From Algoriphagus sp. (GTDB lineage: Bacteria > Bacteroidota > Bacteroidia > Cytophagales > Cyclobacteriaceae): a DNA stretch of 64,000 nucleotides. Below are positions 16,404 to 24,019 of the stretch, one piece after another; positions within the stretch are counted from its first letter, which is position 1, and each line of letters starts with the position of its first letter. Position numbers and translations under genes: made by a program. The notes beneath the pieces are model-generated. The model worked only from the letters and a program-made list of their open reading frames with translations, ran no database searches and was not told the DNA's origin. Location of the stretch: positions 248,001 through 312,000 of the forward strand of contig NZ_JAUXYL010000007.1 of NCBI RefSeq assembly GCF_030694375.1, read 5' to 3'.

Positions 16404-17926
16404 TGTACTGAGTAAAGATCCAATCTACGTTGTTCCAAATTCCTGACACTTCCTGCCTTCCGCTGCTTGGTAAGTAGATCGAGATCAACATCGGCCACGA
16501 TGATGGTCTCCTCATTTTCTGAGGCTTGCGCTACAATCGCATCATGGGGAAATGAAAAATCCGAAGGGGAAAAAATAGCTGCCTGAGAATATTGGATGTC
16601 CATATTTTCAACTTTCGGGAGGTTACCCACCGAACCTGTAATGGCGACATAACATTCATTCTCAATCGCACGAGACCTTGCACAGGTATTTACCCGAAGG
16701 AAGGCGTTTTTGGTATCGGTCCAGAAGGGCACAAACAGAATGTCCATTTCCTGCTCGGCAAGGATCCTTCCCAATTCAGGAAATTCCACATCGTAACAGA
16801 TCAAAATTCCTATTCTACCCGCATCAGTATCGAAGACGTGAATCCCATTCCCCCCTTGCAGACCCCAATATGCCGCCTCATCGGGAGTGATGTGCAATTT
16901 GTACTGTTTGTCCTGAGTGCCATCCCTACGACAGAGGTAGCTGACGTTACGCAATTTTTTACCATCGTATTCAGGCATCGATCCTGCCACGATGTTCACG
17001 TTATAAGACACTGCCAATTCACTCATCCTGCCGACAATTTCATCGGTGTAATCGGCCAGATTACGAATGGCTTCGGATGCATCCATATCATTAAACTCCG
17101 CCAAAAGAGGAGCATTGAAAAATTCAGGCAATAGGCAAAAGTCGGATTTATAACCGGAAACCGTATCAATAAAAAACTCTACCTGCTGCATCAGATCGTC
17201 CACATTGGAAAAGCGGCGCATTTTCCACTGCACTAATCCAAGTCTGACGATTGACTTCTTGTTGCCGATGAGTTTTTCATCCTTTTCATAGTAGATATTG
17301 ATCCATTCGAGCAAAGTTGCATAGGCACGGGAATCGGTATCCTCTGGCAAATATTTGGTGATCACCTTGCGAACGTGAAACTCATTGGCCAACTGAAAAG
17401 ACAGCACTGGATCAAAGATCTCCCGGTTTTTCACCAGATCGATGTATTTACGCGGAGTCATTTCATCCGCGTATTTCGAATACCCGGGAATCCGTCCACC
17501 TGCAATGATGGATCTTAGGTTTAGGTTTTCACAAAGCTCTTTTCTGGCATCATAAAGCCGTCGGCCAAGCCGCATCCCCCGATAATCAGCGTGCACAAAA
17601 ACATCGGTGCCATAGAGGGTGTCACCGTCATCATCGTGGGTGTCAAATTTCCCAAAACCGGTGATCTGATCATAGGTATGGTTGTCACCAAACTTCGCAT
17701 AATCCACCACGATACTCAAAGCTGCTGCAATGACAACCCCGTTATCCTCGATACATATTTGACCTTCCGGAAAAACTTTCAGTTGGTTTTTAAGCTCTGC
17801 CTTAGTCCATGCACCACCTTGATTTTTATAAATTGACACCATGATGTCCCGGATACCATCATAGTCTGACAGCTTGATATTCCGGAGTTTTAGACGGTGT
17901 TCTAATTCTTCTCTTTGTTTACTCAT
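16382..17926 (-). CDS. GNAT acetyltransferase fused to carbon-nitrogen hydrolase
   Basis: 514 residues in two domains. Residues ~12-200 are a GNAT fold (VHADYRGMRLGRRLYDARKEL is the acetyl-CoA loop). Residues ~225-510 are a nitrilase-superfamily amidohydrolase with the full triad: Glu268 in LLPEF, Lys343 in YKLHITPDE, and Cys377 in ICYDVEFPE. Fusions of this kind are known as a family, but their substrate is not established. Two active domains on one chain suggest acetylation and amide hydrolysis of linked small molecules. First gene of the kds operon; upstream is the divergent mscS. Confidence 0.9.
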   Translation of the reverse strand: MSKQREELEHRLKLRNIKLSDYDGIRDIMVSIYKNQGGAWTKAELKNQLKVFPEGQICIEDNGVVIAAALSIVVDYAKFGDNHTYDQITGFGKFDTHDDDGDTLYGTDVFVHADYRGMRLGRRLYDARKELCENLNLRSIIAGGRIPGYSKYADEMTPRKYIDLVKNREIFDPVLSFQLANEFHVRKVITKYLPEDTDSRAYATLLEWINIYYEKDEKLIGNKKSIVRLGLVQWKMRRFSNVDDLMQQVEFFIDTVSGYKSDFCLLPEFFNAPLLAEFNDMDASEAIRNLADYTDEIVGRMSELAVSYNVNIVAGSMPEYDGKKLRNVSYLCRRDGTQDKQYKLHITPDEAAYWGLQGGNGIHVFDTDAGRIGILICYDVEFPELGRILAEQEMDILFVPFWTDTKNAFLRVNTCARSRAIENECYVAITGSVGNLPKVENMDIQYSQAAIFSPSDFSFPHDAIVAQASENEETIIVADVDLDLLTKQRKAGSVRNLEQRRLDLYSVQWKQKKQ

Positions 17927-18112
17927 AAGGTCAAAATTAAAAATAATCAGTCAATTATTTCAAAACTGACATTCACCAAGGTCAAAATCAAAAGATTCTA
18001 CCGAACAGAATCATTTTTGAAAACAAAATTGGTTTTTCGGGTTAAGAATAAATAGTTTAAGGATCGAAATTTGGTGTTTAGTAGTTTAGCAGAGCGTTAA
18101 ATTCAGAGGATT

Positions 18113-18988
18113 ATGGAAAAAAAGGGGAGCTTTTTAGAATGGCTTGAGAATATATTAAATGAAAATCTAATCAGTCTTGGCGATTCCAAGCTCACCATCG
18201 GCTTGGCCATGACTTTGGTCCTCTCATTTGTTGCACTTTTTGTGATTGCAGAATGGGTTCGGCGATTTTTGGTGAAGCATGCACTGAAAAAAACCCAAAT
18301 CGCCAAGGGGACTAAGGAGTCAATCGGGACAATGGTCAAGTATTTGATCATTTTAGGTGGGATTTTTTCGATTCTTCAGACCAATGGGATTGATTTGAGT
18401 GCCTTTGGAGTTTTGGCTGGTGCAATTGGTGTAGGTATTGGCTTTGGACTTCAAAACATCACAAACAATTTTATCAGCGGACTCATCATCTTATTTGAGC
18501 AGCCAATCAAGGTAGGCGATCGAATAGAGGTAGGTGATGTCTCAGGTGATGTGATCCAGATCAATGCCAGGGCCACCACAGTAGTGACGAATGATAACAT
18601 TAGTGTAATTGTGCCAAACAGTCAATTTATAGACAGTCAGGTAATCAATTGGTCTCACAATGAACATAGAATCAGATTTAATTTCCCGGTGGGCGTTTCA
18701 TACAAGGAAGATCCGGAGAAGATTAAGAAAATTCTCGTAGAGGTAGCCAAAGCTATTCCGGGAATACTGGAAACTCCCGAAGCCGATGTCCTATTCGATA
18801 GCTATGGGGACAACAGTCTTAATTTTAACCTTAGGGTATGGACAAGTGATTATGTCAATAAACCAAATGTGCTGAAGAGCCAACTCTACTACGCTATTTT
18901 TAAGCGATTTACCGCCGAAAATGTCGAGATTCCGTTTCCACAGCGCGACCTACATTTAAAGTCAGGGTTTGAAAAATTGGGAATTTAG
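18113..18988 (+). CDS. MscS-family mechanosensitive channel
   Basis: 291 residues. Three membrane helices at ~25-48, ~72-92 and ~97-128; the last is the Gly/Ala-rich pore helix (AGAIGVGIGFGLQNITNNFISG), followed by the MscS beta domain (FEQPIKVGDRIEVGDVSGDV, IVPNSQFIDSQVINWS) and a C-terminal alpha/beta cap. Similar in size to E. coli MscS, so a small-conductance osmotic release valve is expected. The 186 bases upstream are shared with the divergent nitrilase fusion gene. Confidence 0.93.
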   Translation: MEKKGSFLEWLENILNENLISLGDSKLTIGLAMTLVLSFVALFVIAEWVRRFLVKHALKKTQIAKGTKESIGTMVKYLIILGGIFSILQTNGIDLSAFGVLAGAIGVGIGFGLQNITNNFISGLIILFEQPIKVGDRIEVGDVSGDVIQINARATTVVTNDNISVIVPNSQFIDSQVINWSHNEHRIRFNFPVGVSYKEDPEKIKKILVEVAKAIPGILETPEADVLFDSYGDNSLNFNLRVWTSDYVNKPNVLKSQLYYAIFKRFTAENVEIPFPQRDLHLKSGFEKLGI

Positions 18989-19038
18989 CCTAAATTTCTG
19001 CCTAGCAATTGATTAGGAAAATTGCGACTCATTAAAAA

Positions 19039-19962
19039 ATGAAAAGATTACTCATAATATTATTTCTTTTCTCGTCTTTTTCTACTTATTCCCAAAGCTT
19101 CTATCGCTATAGGTTTGAAGAGCCTTGGTCAATATCAGCTGGAATCGGACCTTCACAATATTTTGGAGAACTCTATTCATTTTGGAAATACAACGAGGGA
19201 ATTCAGCCGGATTATAATGCCAATTTTGCGGTGAATTATATTTTTGGAACCCATCTTAAAGCTAGATTGGAGGGTACCTATTATAAAATATCCGGTTCGG
19301 ATCCACCTTCCGATCCAAGAGCATTTCGAACACCGAGAAACCTACACTTTCGCGCCAATAATATTGAGGTAGCAGCACTCATAGAGTATTATTGGCACCC
19401 TGTTAAAGTGAATAATATCACCAGACATCTTTGGAATCCATACATCTTTTTTGGGGTAGGAATGTCTACCAACAATCCAAAGGCTGAGCTCAACGGAACC
19501 TGGGTAGACCTACGCCCGCTTCAGCTTGAAAACAACCCTTACAATGACAAAATTGTAGTTTTCCCGATGGGCCTAGGCTTCAAATACAAGCTTAATGTCT
19601 ACATGGACATGAAGATTGAAGGAAATTATCGCTTTACGCTCACCGATTACATGGATGACATTTCTGCGTTCAACGTCAGTGAATTTTACCTTGATTTGGT
19701 TGATGACTACGTCACAGGAAATAACCCTGATCGCCTTCGGCTAGCCATACGAAATCCCAGCTTTATACTTGAGGGTGGTGAACCGGATGTAGATAAAATT
19801 TTGAGAAATCAGGGAAGAGTACGCCGAGGGTCCGGCCTCACCCATCGTTATGATGGGTATATGACCGTAAGTGTAGGTGTTGAAATATACCTTTCACCGG
19901 ATATTTGGGACAACTGGATATTCCGAAACAGAATCTACGAAAAGCGTTTCAGATTTTGGTAA
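19039..19962 (+). CDS. Outer-membrane beta-barrel protein (DUF6089-like)
   Basis: 307 residues with signal peptide LLIILFLFSSFSTYSQ. Alternating amphipathic strands, the GIGPSQYFGEL opening, PYIFFGVG and the terminal aromatic residue (FRFW, ending in Trp) fit an outer-membrane barrel; the opening resembles the Cytophagales DUF6089 family. Function unknown. It follows mscS by 50 bases and may share its transcript. It ends exactly where the converging universal stress gene ends (19962/19963). Confidence 0.75.
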   Translation: MKRLLIILFLFSSFSTYSQSFYRYRFEEPWSISAGIGPSQYFGELYSFWKYNEGIQPDYNANFAVNYIFGTHLKARLEGTYYKISGSDPPSDPRAFRTPRNLHFRANNIEVAALIEYYWHPVKVNNITRHLWNPYIFFGVGMSTNNPKAELNGTWVDLRPLQLENNPYNDKIVVFPMGLGFKYKLNVYMDMKIEGNYRFTLTDYMDDISAFNVSEFYLDLVDDYVTGNNPDRLRLAIRNPSFILEGGEPDVDKILRNQGRVRRGSGLTHRYDGYMTVSVGVEIYLSPDIWDNWIFRNRIYEKRFRFW

Positions 19963-20787
19963 TCAAGACTTAATACTTAAAATACCGAGATCTGATTTGA
20001 ATATCAGCGTTTCTGTGGTCCCGATGACATAAGAGGATGCATGGCCTCGCTCACCGGAGACAATTCCCAGGAGCTGAATTCCGTTTTTTTCACAAAACTC
20101 CATGATGCCCTTTTCAGCGTCTTCATGATTATACACATGGCGATGGATTACAAACTGCTCATGTCCCTTGCCAAACTCCGCCATATCCCTGTCTGATTTA
20201 GAGGAATTAGTGAAATGAGCTGGCGTGTTTACATAGAGTAGGTGAATTGACGTTTTAAAAATTTTTGCAAGGGGAAGCATTTTTTCAAAAGCGACTTTCC
20301 CTGCCTTGTTGAATACCGTAGCAAAAGCAATTTTTCGGAAAGCATTTCCATCCAAAGCGCTTTTTACAGCTAAAACGGGACATGGTGCGAAACGAATTAC
20401 TTTTTGCAGTGTTGAACCGACAAAATTCCCCTCCACGTGGCCTTTCCCATACGCTCCTATCACGATCAGGTCGGCAAATGATTGCTCGGCTACTCTTAGG
20501 ATTTGCTCATATGGCACACCTATTTTTATGATTTGCTCTATTTGAGCTTTAGCAGGAGCAACTGATTTAATATATCCGGGCAAAACCTCCATGGCCTCTT
20601 GACGTTCCTCCAGCAATTGGGGGTACTTTAGTTTTGCTTCTTCGGACAGTAAATCCCAATCTATTTCAGAAGGAATAACAGTCACACAAATGATCTTGGC
20701 TTGATTCTTCGCGCAAATCCGCTGTGCGGTTTGTAGAGCAGCAAGTGAATAAGTCGAAAAATCAAAGGGAACTAGAATAGTTTTCAT
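19963..20787 (-). CDS. Universal stress protein, tandem UspA domains
   Basis: 274 residues. First UspA domain (1-145) has the nucleotide-binding signature GAYGKGHVEGNFVGSTLQKVI with CPVLAV, so ATP binding is likely. The second (150-274) keeps the fold but has a degenerate loop (VSGERGHASSYVIGTTE). Bacteroidota two-domain USPs commonly look like this. A cytoplasmic stress protein with no known specific partner. Confidence 0.9.
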   Translation of the reverse strand: MKTILVPFDFSTYSLAALQTAQRICAKNQAKIICVTVIPSEIDWDLLSEEAKLKYPQLLEERQEAMEVLPGYIKSVAPAKAQIEQIIKIGVPYEQILRVAEQSFADLIVIGAYGKGHVEGNFVGSTLQKVIRFAPCPVLAVKSALDGNAFRKIAFATVFNKAGKVAFEKMLPLAKIFKTSIHLLYVNTPAHFTNSSKSDRDMAEFGKGHEQFVIHRHVYNHEDAEKGIMEFCEKNGIQLLGIVSGERGHASSYVIGTTETLIFKSDLGILSIKS

Positions 20788-21005
20788 AGAATTTGGGCTA
20801 TTAGTTAGACACTAAATTTCCAACTTCCTATCTAGAATCTCATTGCGTTAAATCAGGAAAAAACCTGATATATGTTAGGAAATCAAGCATGAGGCGATAT
20901 GCCGTGGACAGATTATCAATCCGCCACCTAAGTAAACAAGCCTGCCTGTGGTAGTCAGGTGTGACTATTACGAAACAATTTTAAACAGACAAAACAGCGA
21001 ACTAC

Positions 21006-21467
21006 TCAGAGCATTCGCTCCATTTTAATATCACAACGGCCATAAGCTCCACATTCTGCCTTCACTTCATGAAAACCAAGTTTTTTATAAAGATGAAGTG
21101 CCGCTCCAAGTTTGGTGTTGGAATAAAGAACCATCTTTGAAAATCCCACCTTTCTGGCCTCCTCCATAACAGCAACTCCAAGCGAGTGCCCCACCCCTTT
21201 TCCTTGAGCAGCAGGATTTACACCCATTTTGATCATTTCACAGGTTGAATTATTCGTTGGAATCAACCCGACAGTTCCGACAATTTCATCACCTATTTTT
21301 GCAAAAAGAATCCCTCCCCCTTTTGCCAAAATCGTCTCCTCTGGATGCTCCAACTGCTCAATATCAAACGGTTCCAGTGTAAAGTACTGGGTGACCCATG
21401 CTTTGTTGATGGATTCAAAATAAGGCTGAAACTCTGGGGAATATGGGAGAATTTGAATAATTGACAT
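21006..21467 (-). CDS. GNAT-family N-acetyltransferase
   Basis: 153 residues from ATG 21467; an in-frame GTG three codons upstream is disregarded. Acetyl-CoA motif A is VNPAAQGKGVGHSLG and motif B is LYSNTKLGAALHLYKKLGFHE, standard for small-molecule GNATs. Substrate unknown. Confidence 0.85.
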   Translation of the reverse strand: MSIIQILPYSPEFQPYFESINKAWVTQYFTLEPFDIEQLEHPEETILAKGGGILFAKIGDEIVGTVGLIPTNNSTCEMIKMGVNPAAQGKGVGHSLGVAVMEEARKVGFSKMVLYSNTKLGAALHLYKKLGFHEVKAECGAYGRCDIKMERML

Positions 21468-21543
21468 CGCAATCACTTTAAAAAGACTATCAAAAGTAAG
21501 GAGAATCAGTTAGCTTAGAAACGGCAACCAATACACTATACCC

Positions 21544-22056
21544 ATGAAAAAAATTCTTTTTACATGCCTTATACTAACCATCACAGGAATATCCCTTTCC
21601 GTAAATGCACAGACTCCTGAAGAGAAGCTGGAGCAAATGGGTCTCAAAATCCCTGAAGTGGGCCAGCCGATCGCCAATTATGTCAAGTGGAAGCAGGTGG
21701 GGAACCTACTTTACCTCGCAGGAAGTGGCCCGAAAATCTATGGAAAAGTGGGTGCAGATCTGAGTGTTGAACAAGGATATGAAGCGGCTCGGGCCACGGG
21801 ACTTGAAATCATCGCAGTACTGAAAGCCGCCACGGGAGACTTATCCAGAATCAAGCAGTTTGTCAAAGTACTCGGGATGGTCAATGCCACCCCTGAGTTT
21901 ACCTCCCAGCCTGCTGTAATCAACGGCTTCTCTGATCTGATGGTGGAAGTATTCGGTGAAAAAGGAAAGCACGCCCGATCAGCCGTAGGTGTAGGTTCGC
22001 TTCCCAACAATATGGCGGTAGAGATTGAGGTAATTGTGGAGCTTGAAGAAAAGTAG
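21544..22056 (+). CDS. Secreted RidA/YjgF-family protein
   Basis: 170 residues. A cleavable signal peptide (KKILFTCLILTITGISLSVNAQ) precedes a YjgF/RidA domain with YLAGSGP, GLEIIAVLKAATGDLSRIKQFVKVLGMVN and ARSAVGVGSLPNNMAVEIEVIVEL. The conserved Arg (ARSAVGV) and terminal Glu of the 2-aminoacrylate deaminase site are present. RidA is normally cytoplasmic; here export to the periplasm is predicted, so the substrate may differ. Confidence 0.88.
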   Translation: MKKILFTCLILTITGISLSVNAQTPEEKLEQMGLKIPEVGQPIANYVKWKQVGNLLYLAGSGPKIYGKVGADLSVEQGYEAARATGLEIIAVLKAATGDLSRIKQFVKVLGMVNATPEFTSQPAVINGFSDLMVEVFGEKGKHARSAVGVGSLPNNMAVEIEVIVELEEK

Positions 22057-22079
22057 GCAGTTTGAAGTAGCAGTAAGTA

Positions 22080-22182
22080 GGCAGATTGTGTCAGGCTGAG
22101 CAGCTTGTCCGCAGCGGCGGAGAATCGAAGCCATTGCAATTTATAAACCTGACAGAAACCATTGCAATTTACAAATCTGACA
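22080..22182. repeat. Nested intergenic repeats between ridA-like and ogt
   Basis: Contains TCCGC-AGC-GGCGGA (quasi-palindrome, 22108-22121) inside a GTCAGGCTGAGC..CTTGTC..CGAAGCC element, then a 24-base direct repeat CCATTGCAATTTAxAAAxCTGACA at 22131-22154 and 22159-22182 with two mismatches and a 28-base period. No coding potential. Confidence 0.65.
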
Positions 22183-22200
22183 ACTGAGACTGGACACTGA

Positions 22201-22668
22201 TCACTCAAACAAACTCGTCTGAAAAGCATGGCCTTCCAATTCCAGGAGGGCTTTTTTTCTGTCCAAACCTCCGGCATAACCTGTGAGACTGCCATCACTT
22301 CCCAATACCCGATGACAAGGAAGAATGACAAGAATGGGATTGGCCCCAATTGCTGCGCCCACTGCACGGATGGCACCTGGCTTGCCCAGTTTCTGGGAAA
22401 TCTTCATGTATGTGGCCGTCTGTCCAAAAGGAATTTTGTTGACTTCCAACCATACTTTCCGCTGGAAATCCGTCCCTCCCAACCCGATCGGCATATCAAA
22501 AGTCTTTCTTTCTCCGGCAAAATATTCCTCCAACTGCTGCACGGTACTTAACAGGACTTGATCTAAAATCTCTCCGTCTGTCTCCTCATCGGTAAACTTC
22601 AACTCAGAAAGGCAGCCCTCTCGGGAGCTGATTCGGATATTACCAAGTGGTGAGGAAATGATGGGCAT
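22201..22668 (-). CDS. ogt: Methylated-DNA--protein-cysteine methyltransferase
   Basis: 155 residues from ATG 22668; the longer frame begins with TTG. Acceptor motif ILPCHRVLGSDG, the arginine-finger helix AIRAVGAAIGANP, and YAGGLDRKKALLELEG are all present. Removes methyl from O6-methylguanine in a suicidal reaction. No AdaA-type domain is fused, so it is the stand-alone type. Confidence 0.95.
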   Translation of the reverse strand: MPIISSPLGNIRISSREGCLSELKFTDEETDGEILDQVLLSTVQQLEEYFAGERKTFDMPIGLGGTDFQRKVWLEVNKIPFGQTATYMKISQKLGKPGAIRAVGAAIGANPILVILPCHRVLGSDGSLTGYAGGLDRKKALLELEGHAFQTSLFE

Positions 22669-22681
22669 AGGATAGGCAATA

Positions 22682-22711
22682 TTCAATTATCAATGTTCAA
22701 TTCTCAATGGC
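22682..22711. repeat. TTCAATTATCAATGTTCAATT repeat, left of S23 gene
   Basis: Alternating TTCAATT/TCAATG units; a sister array lies at 22761-22778, running into the end of the S23 gene, and others at 23141-23176 and 23193-23216. Confidence 0.6.
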
Positions 22712-22764
22712 CAAACTTAATGATCAAGCACAATACTTAAACACTGGCTATTGTCGCATATTGT

Positions 22765-23133
22765 TCATTGTTCATTGCTTAGGTTTTTTCTCGCACTAGT
22801 AATTATTCTACCAAATATTGCAGAAAGTTCTTCTGACTCCTTCAACAGCTCGGTTCTAATAAGGAGATCACCCAACTCGGAATATGCTAAAATTTTTAAT
22901 GTTGAACGGGACTCTTTGAGTTCCTTCAATACAATCCCATTCTTATGGATGAAATCTTTTTTACTTTCAACTCCTTGGGCCTCTCCATAATTCAAGCAAG
23001 CTCCGCAGGCTGACCTAATTAACTGTTCTCTGAGATGGCTTTCTCCAAACGTATTTCCCACTGTGCTGCAATACTTGATGCAATCTCCTGCAAATCTGAC
23101 TAGCCGTTCTTCTAAATCATATCTTTTATCCAT
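22765..23133 (-). CDS. Four-helix-bundle protein of the S23 / 23S-rRNA intervening-sequence family
   Basis: 122 residues from ATG 23133 (longer frame starts with TTG). Hallmarks: YDLEERLVRFAGDCIKYC, the RSACGACLNYGEAQGVESKKDFIHKNGIVLKELKES block split by short turns, and LLKESEELSAIFGRIITSARK; all helical. The family was first seen inside 23S rRNA intervening sequences but is widespread as free-standing genes with unknown role. Here no rRNA is present. Both flanks carry TCAATT-type arrays, the left one entering the coding end. Probably a small independent cassette. Confidence 0.88.
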   Translation of the reverse strand: MDKRYDLEERLVRFAGDCIKYCSTVGNTFGESHLREQLIRSACGACLNYGEAQGVESKKDFIHKNGIVLKELKESRSTLKILAYSELGDLLIRTELLKESEELSAIFGRIITSARKNLSNEQ

Positions 23134-23140
23134 AGCGAGT

Positions 23141-23216
23141 AAATTATCAATGAACAATTTTCAACTCAAAGATCAAGTAAAATCCAACCTGTGAATTGAA
23201 AATTGATCATTGTCAT
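23141..23216. repeat. TCAAT / ATTGA arrays, right of S23 gene
   Basis: AAATTATCAATGAACAATTTTCAACTC at 23141-23167 and GAATTGAAAATTGATCATTG at 23193-23212, reaching the stop of the XRE regulator. They resemble the left-hand array in both orientations. Confidence 0.55.
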
Positions 23217-23908
23217 ACCATCGCCAGCCGATACCTCCACACTTCTCTGACCTGCTCTGCTTCTACTTCAAACGGGGCGTAGATCGGATTGGCTGAGCAA
23301 AGCAGCAATTTTTGTTCGTCTTTGATCTTATTGTAAGCGATCTTAAACGTGACGCCATCCTGCTCGGTGACGATTACATAGCGCTCGCCGTCTTTGATGG
23401 CCATCCAGTCATCCACATATTCACAGACGATCCAAGCCCCATCGGGGATCGGCAGCATCGAGTCGCCATCCACCTGGAACACCCGGTGCTTTTTGTCCAT
23501 CGGGAGAAAAGGCAAAGCAAAGCGCGGCAACTCAGCAATAAACTCCGGATCGGAAAACCCCGCCAAGTAACTCGCCTTGACCTTTTGCGAGACCACCTCG
23601 ATCAGTTCTCTACCTTGCTCATCGACTGTAGTCGCCAAAATGCGGAGCTTTCGCCCGCGCAGAAACTGATCCGTCTCCAGGAGTTCGCGGAGTTTGAATT
23701 CAGAATAAGATGCAAGATCTTCTTTGATTAAAGTATCTATAGAAACACTAAAGTTCTCCGCTATGCGGACGATCACGTCAAGCGACGGCGAAATGGTCAG
23801 TTCATATCCCGCAAGTTTAGATCGGGAGATCATTAATCTCTCAGCCAATGCTTCCTGAGTCAATCCCTTCTTTTTTCTTAAAATCTTAATGTTTGAGTGG
23901 AGATACAT
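23213..23908 (-). CDS. LexA-like XRE regulator with S24 peptidase domain
   Basis: 231 residues from ATG 23908. Residues 4-58 are an XRE helix-turn-helix (LTQEALAERLMISRSKLAGYE). Residues ~110-229 form an S24 peptidase-like domain with Ser140 in DGDSMLP and Lys179 in TFKIA, the LexA/UmuD dyad. An Ala-Gly pair (116-117, SYLAGF) precedes Ser140 by only 23 residues; in E. coli LexA that distance is ~35, so self-cleavage there is doubtful. Divergent from dinB with a shared 111-base region containing repeats, so it is most likely the repressor of dinB. Confidence 0.85.
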   Translation of the reverse strand: MYLHSNIKILRKKKGLTQEALAERLMISRSKLAGYELTISPSLDVIVRIAENFSVSIDTLIKEDLASYSEFKLRELLETDQFLRGRKLRILATTVDEQGRELIEVVSQKVKASYLAGFSDPEFIAELPRFALPFLPMDKKHRVFQVDGDSMLPIPDGAWIVCEYVDDWMAIKDGERYVIVTEQDGVTFKIAYNKIKDEQKLLLCSANPIYAPFEVEAEQVREVWRYRLAMV

Positions 23909-23957
23909 AAGCAATAAAGTAAGACAGCTTCGGTCAATCTTTTGAAATTCAAGAAAC

Positions 23958-23965
23958 CAAAGTTA
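23958..23965 (-). promoter_or_regulatory. Candidate -7 box for the XRE regulator
   Basis: TAACTTTG on the minus strand matches TAnnTTTG, ~50 bases before the start at 23908. The -33 position falls inside the TATAGAC operator repeats instead of a TTTG, consistent with autoregulation. Confidence 0.5.
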
Positions 23966-23981
23966 TTCTTTTTGTTTAATT

Positions 23982-24013
23982 TATAGACTAATAATTGTCA
24001 ATAATATAGACAA
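23982..24013. promoter_or_regulatory. Candidate operator between XRE regulator and dinB
   Basis: Two direct TATAGAC sites (23982-23988, 24005-24011; 23 apart) with an opposing TTGTC between them (23995-23999). TTGTC-N9-GACAA is an inverted repeat. The right site abuts AAAGG just before the dinB start, so binding would block dinB. Confidence 0.55.
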
Positions 24014-24019
24014 AAGGTC

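Noticed and set aside
16592-17134. 180-codon plus-strand frame
   Set aside because: Opposite strand of the nitrilase fusion gene.
17932-17939. TAATTTTG box (minus strand) near the nitrilase fusion start
   Set aside because: Only 5 bases from the ATG; AT-rich chance match.
21738-22376. 212-codon minus-strand frame
   Set aside because: Overlaps the ridA-like and ogt genes and crosses the repeats; low-complexity product, no family.
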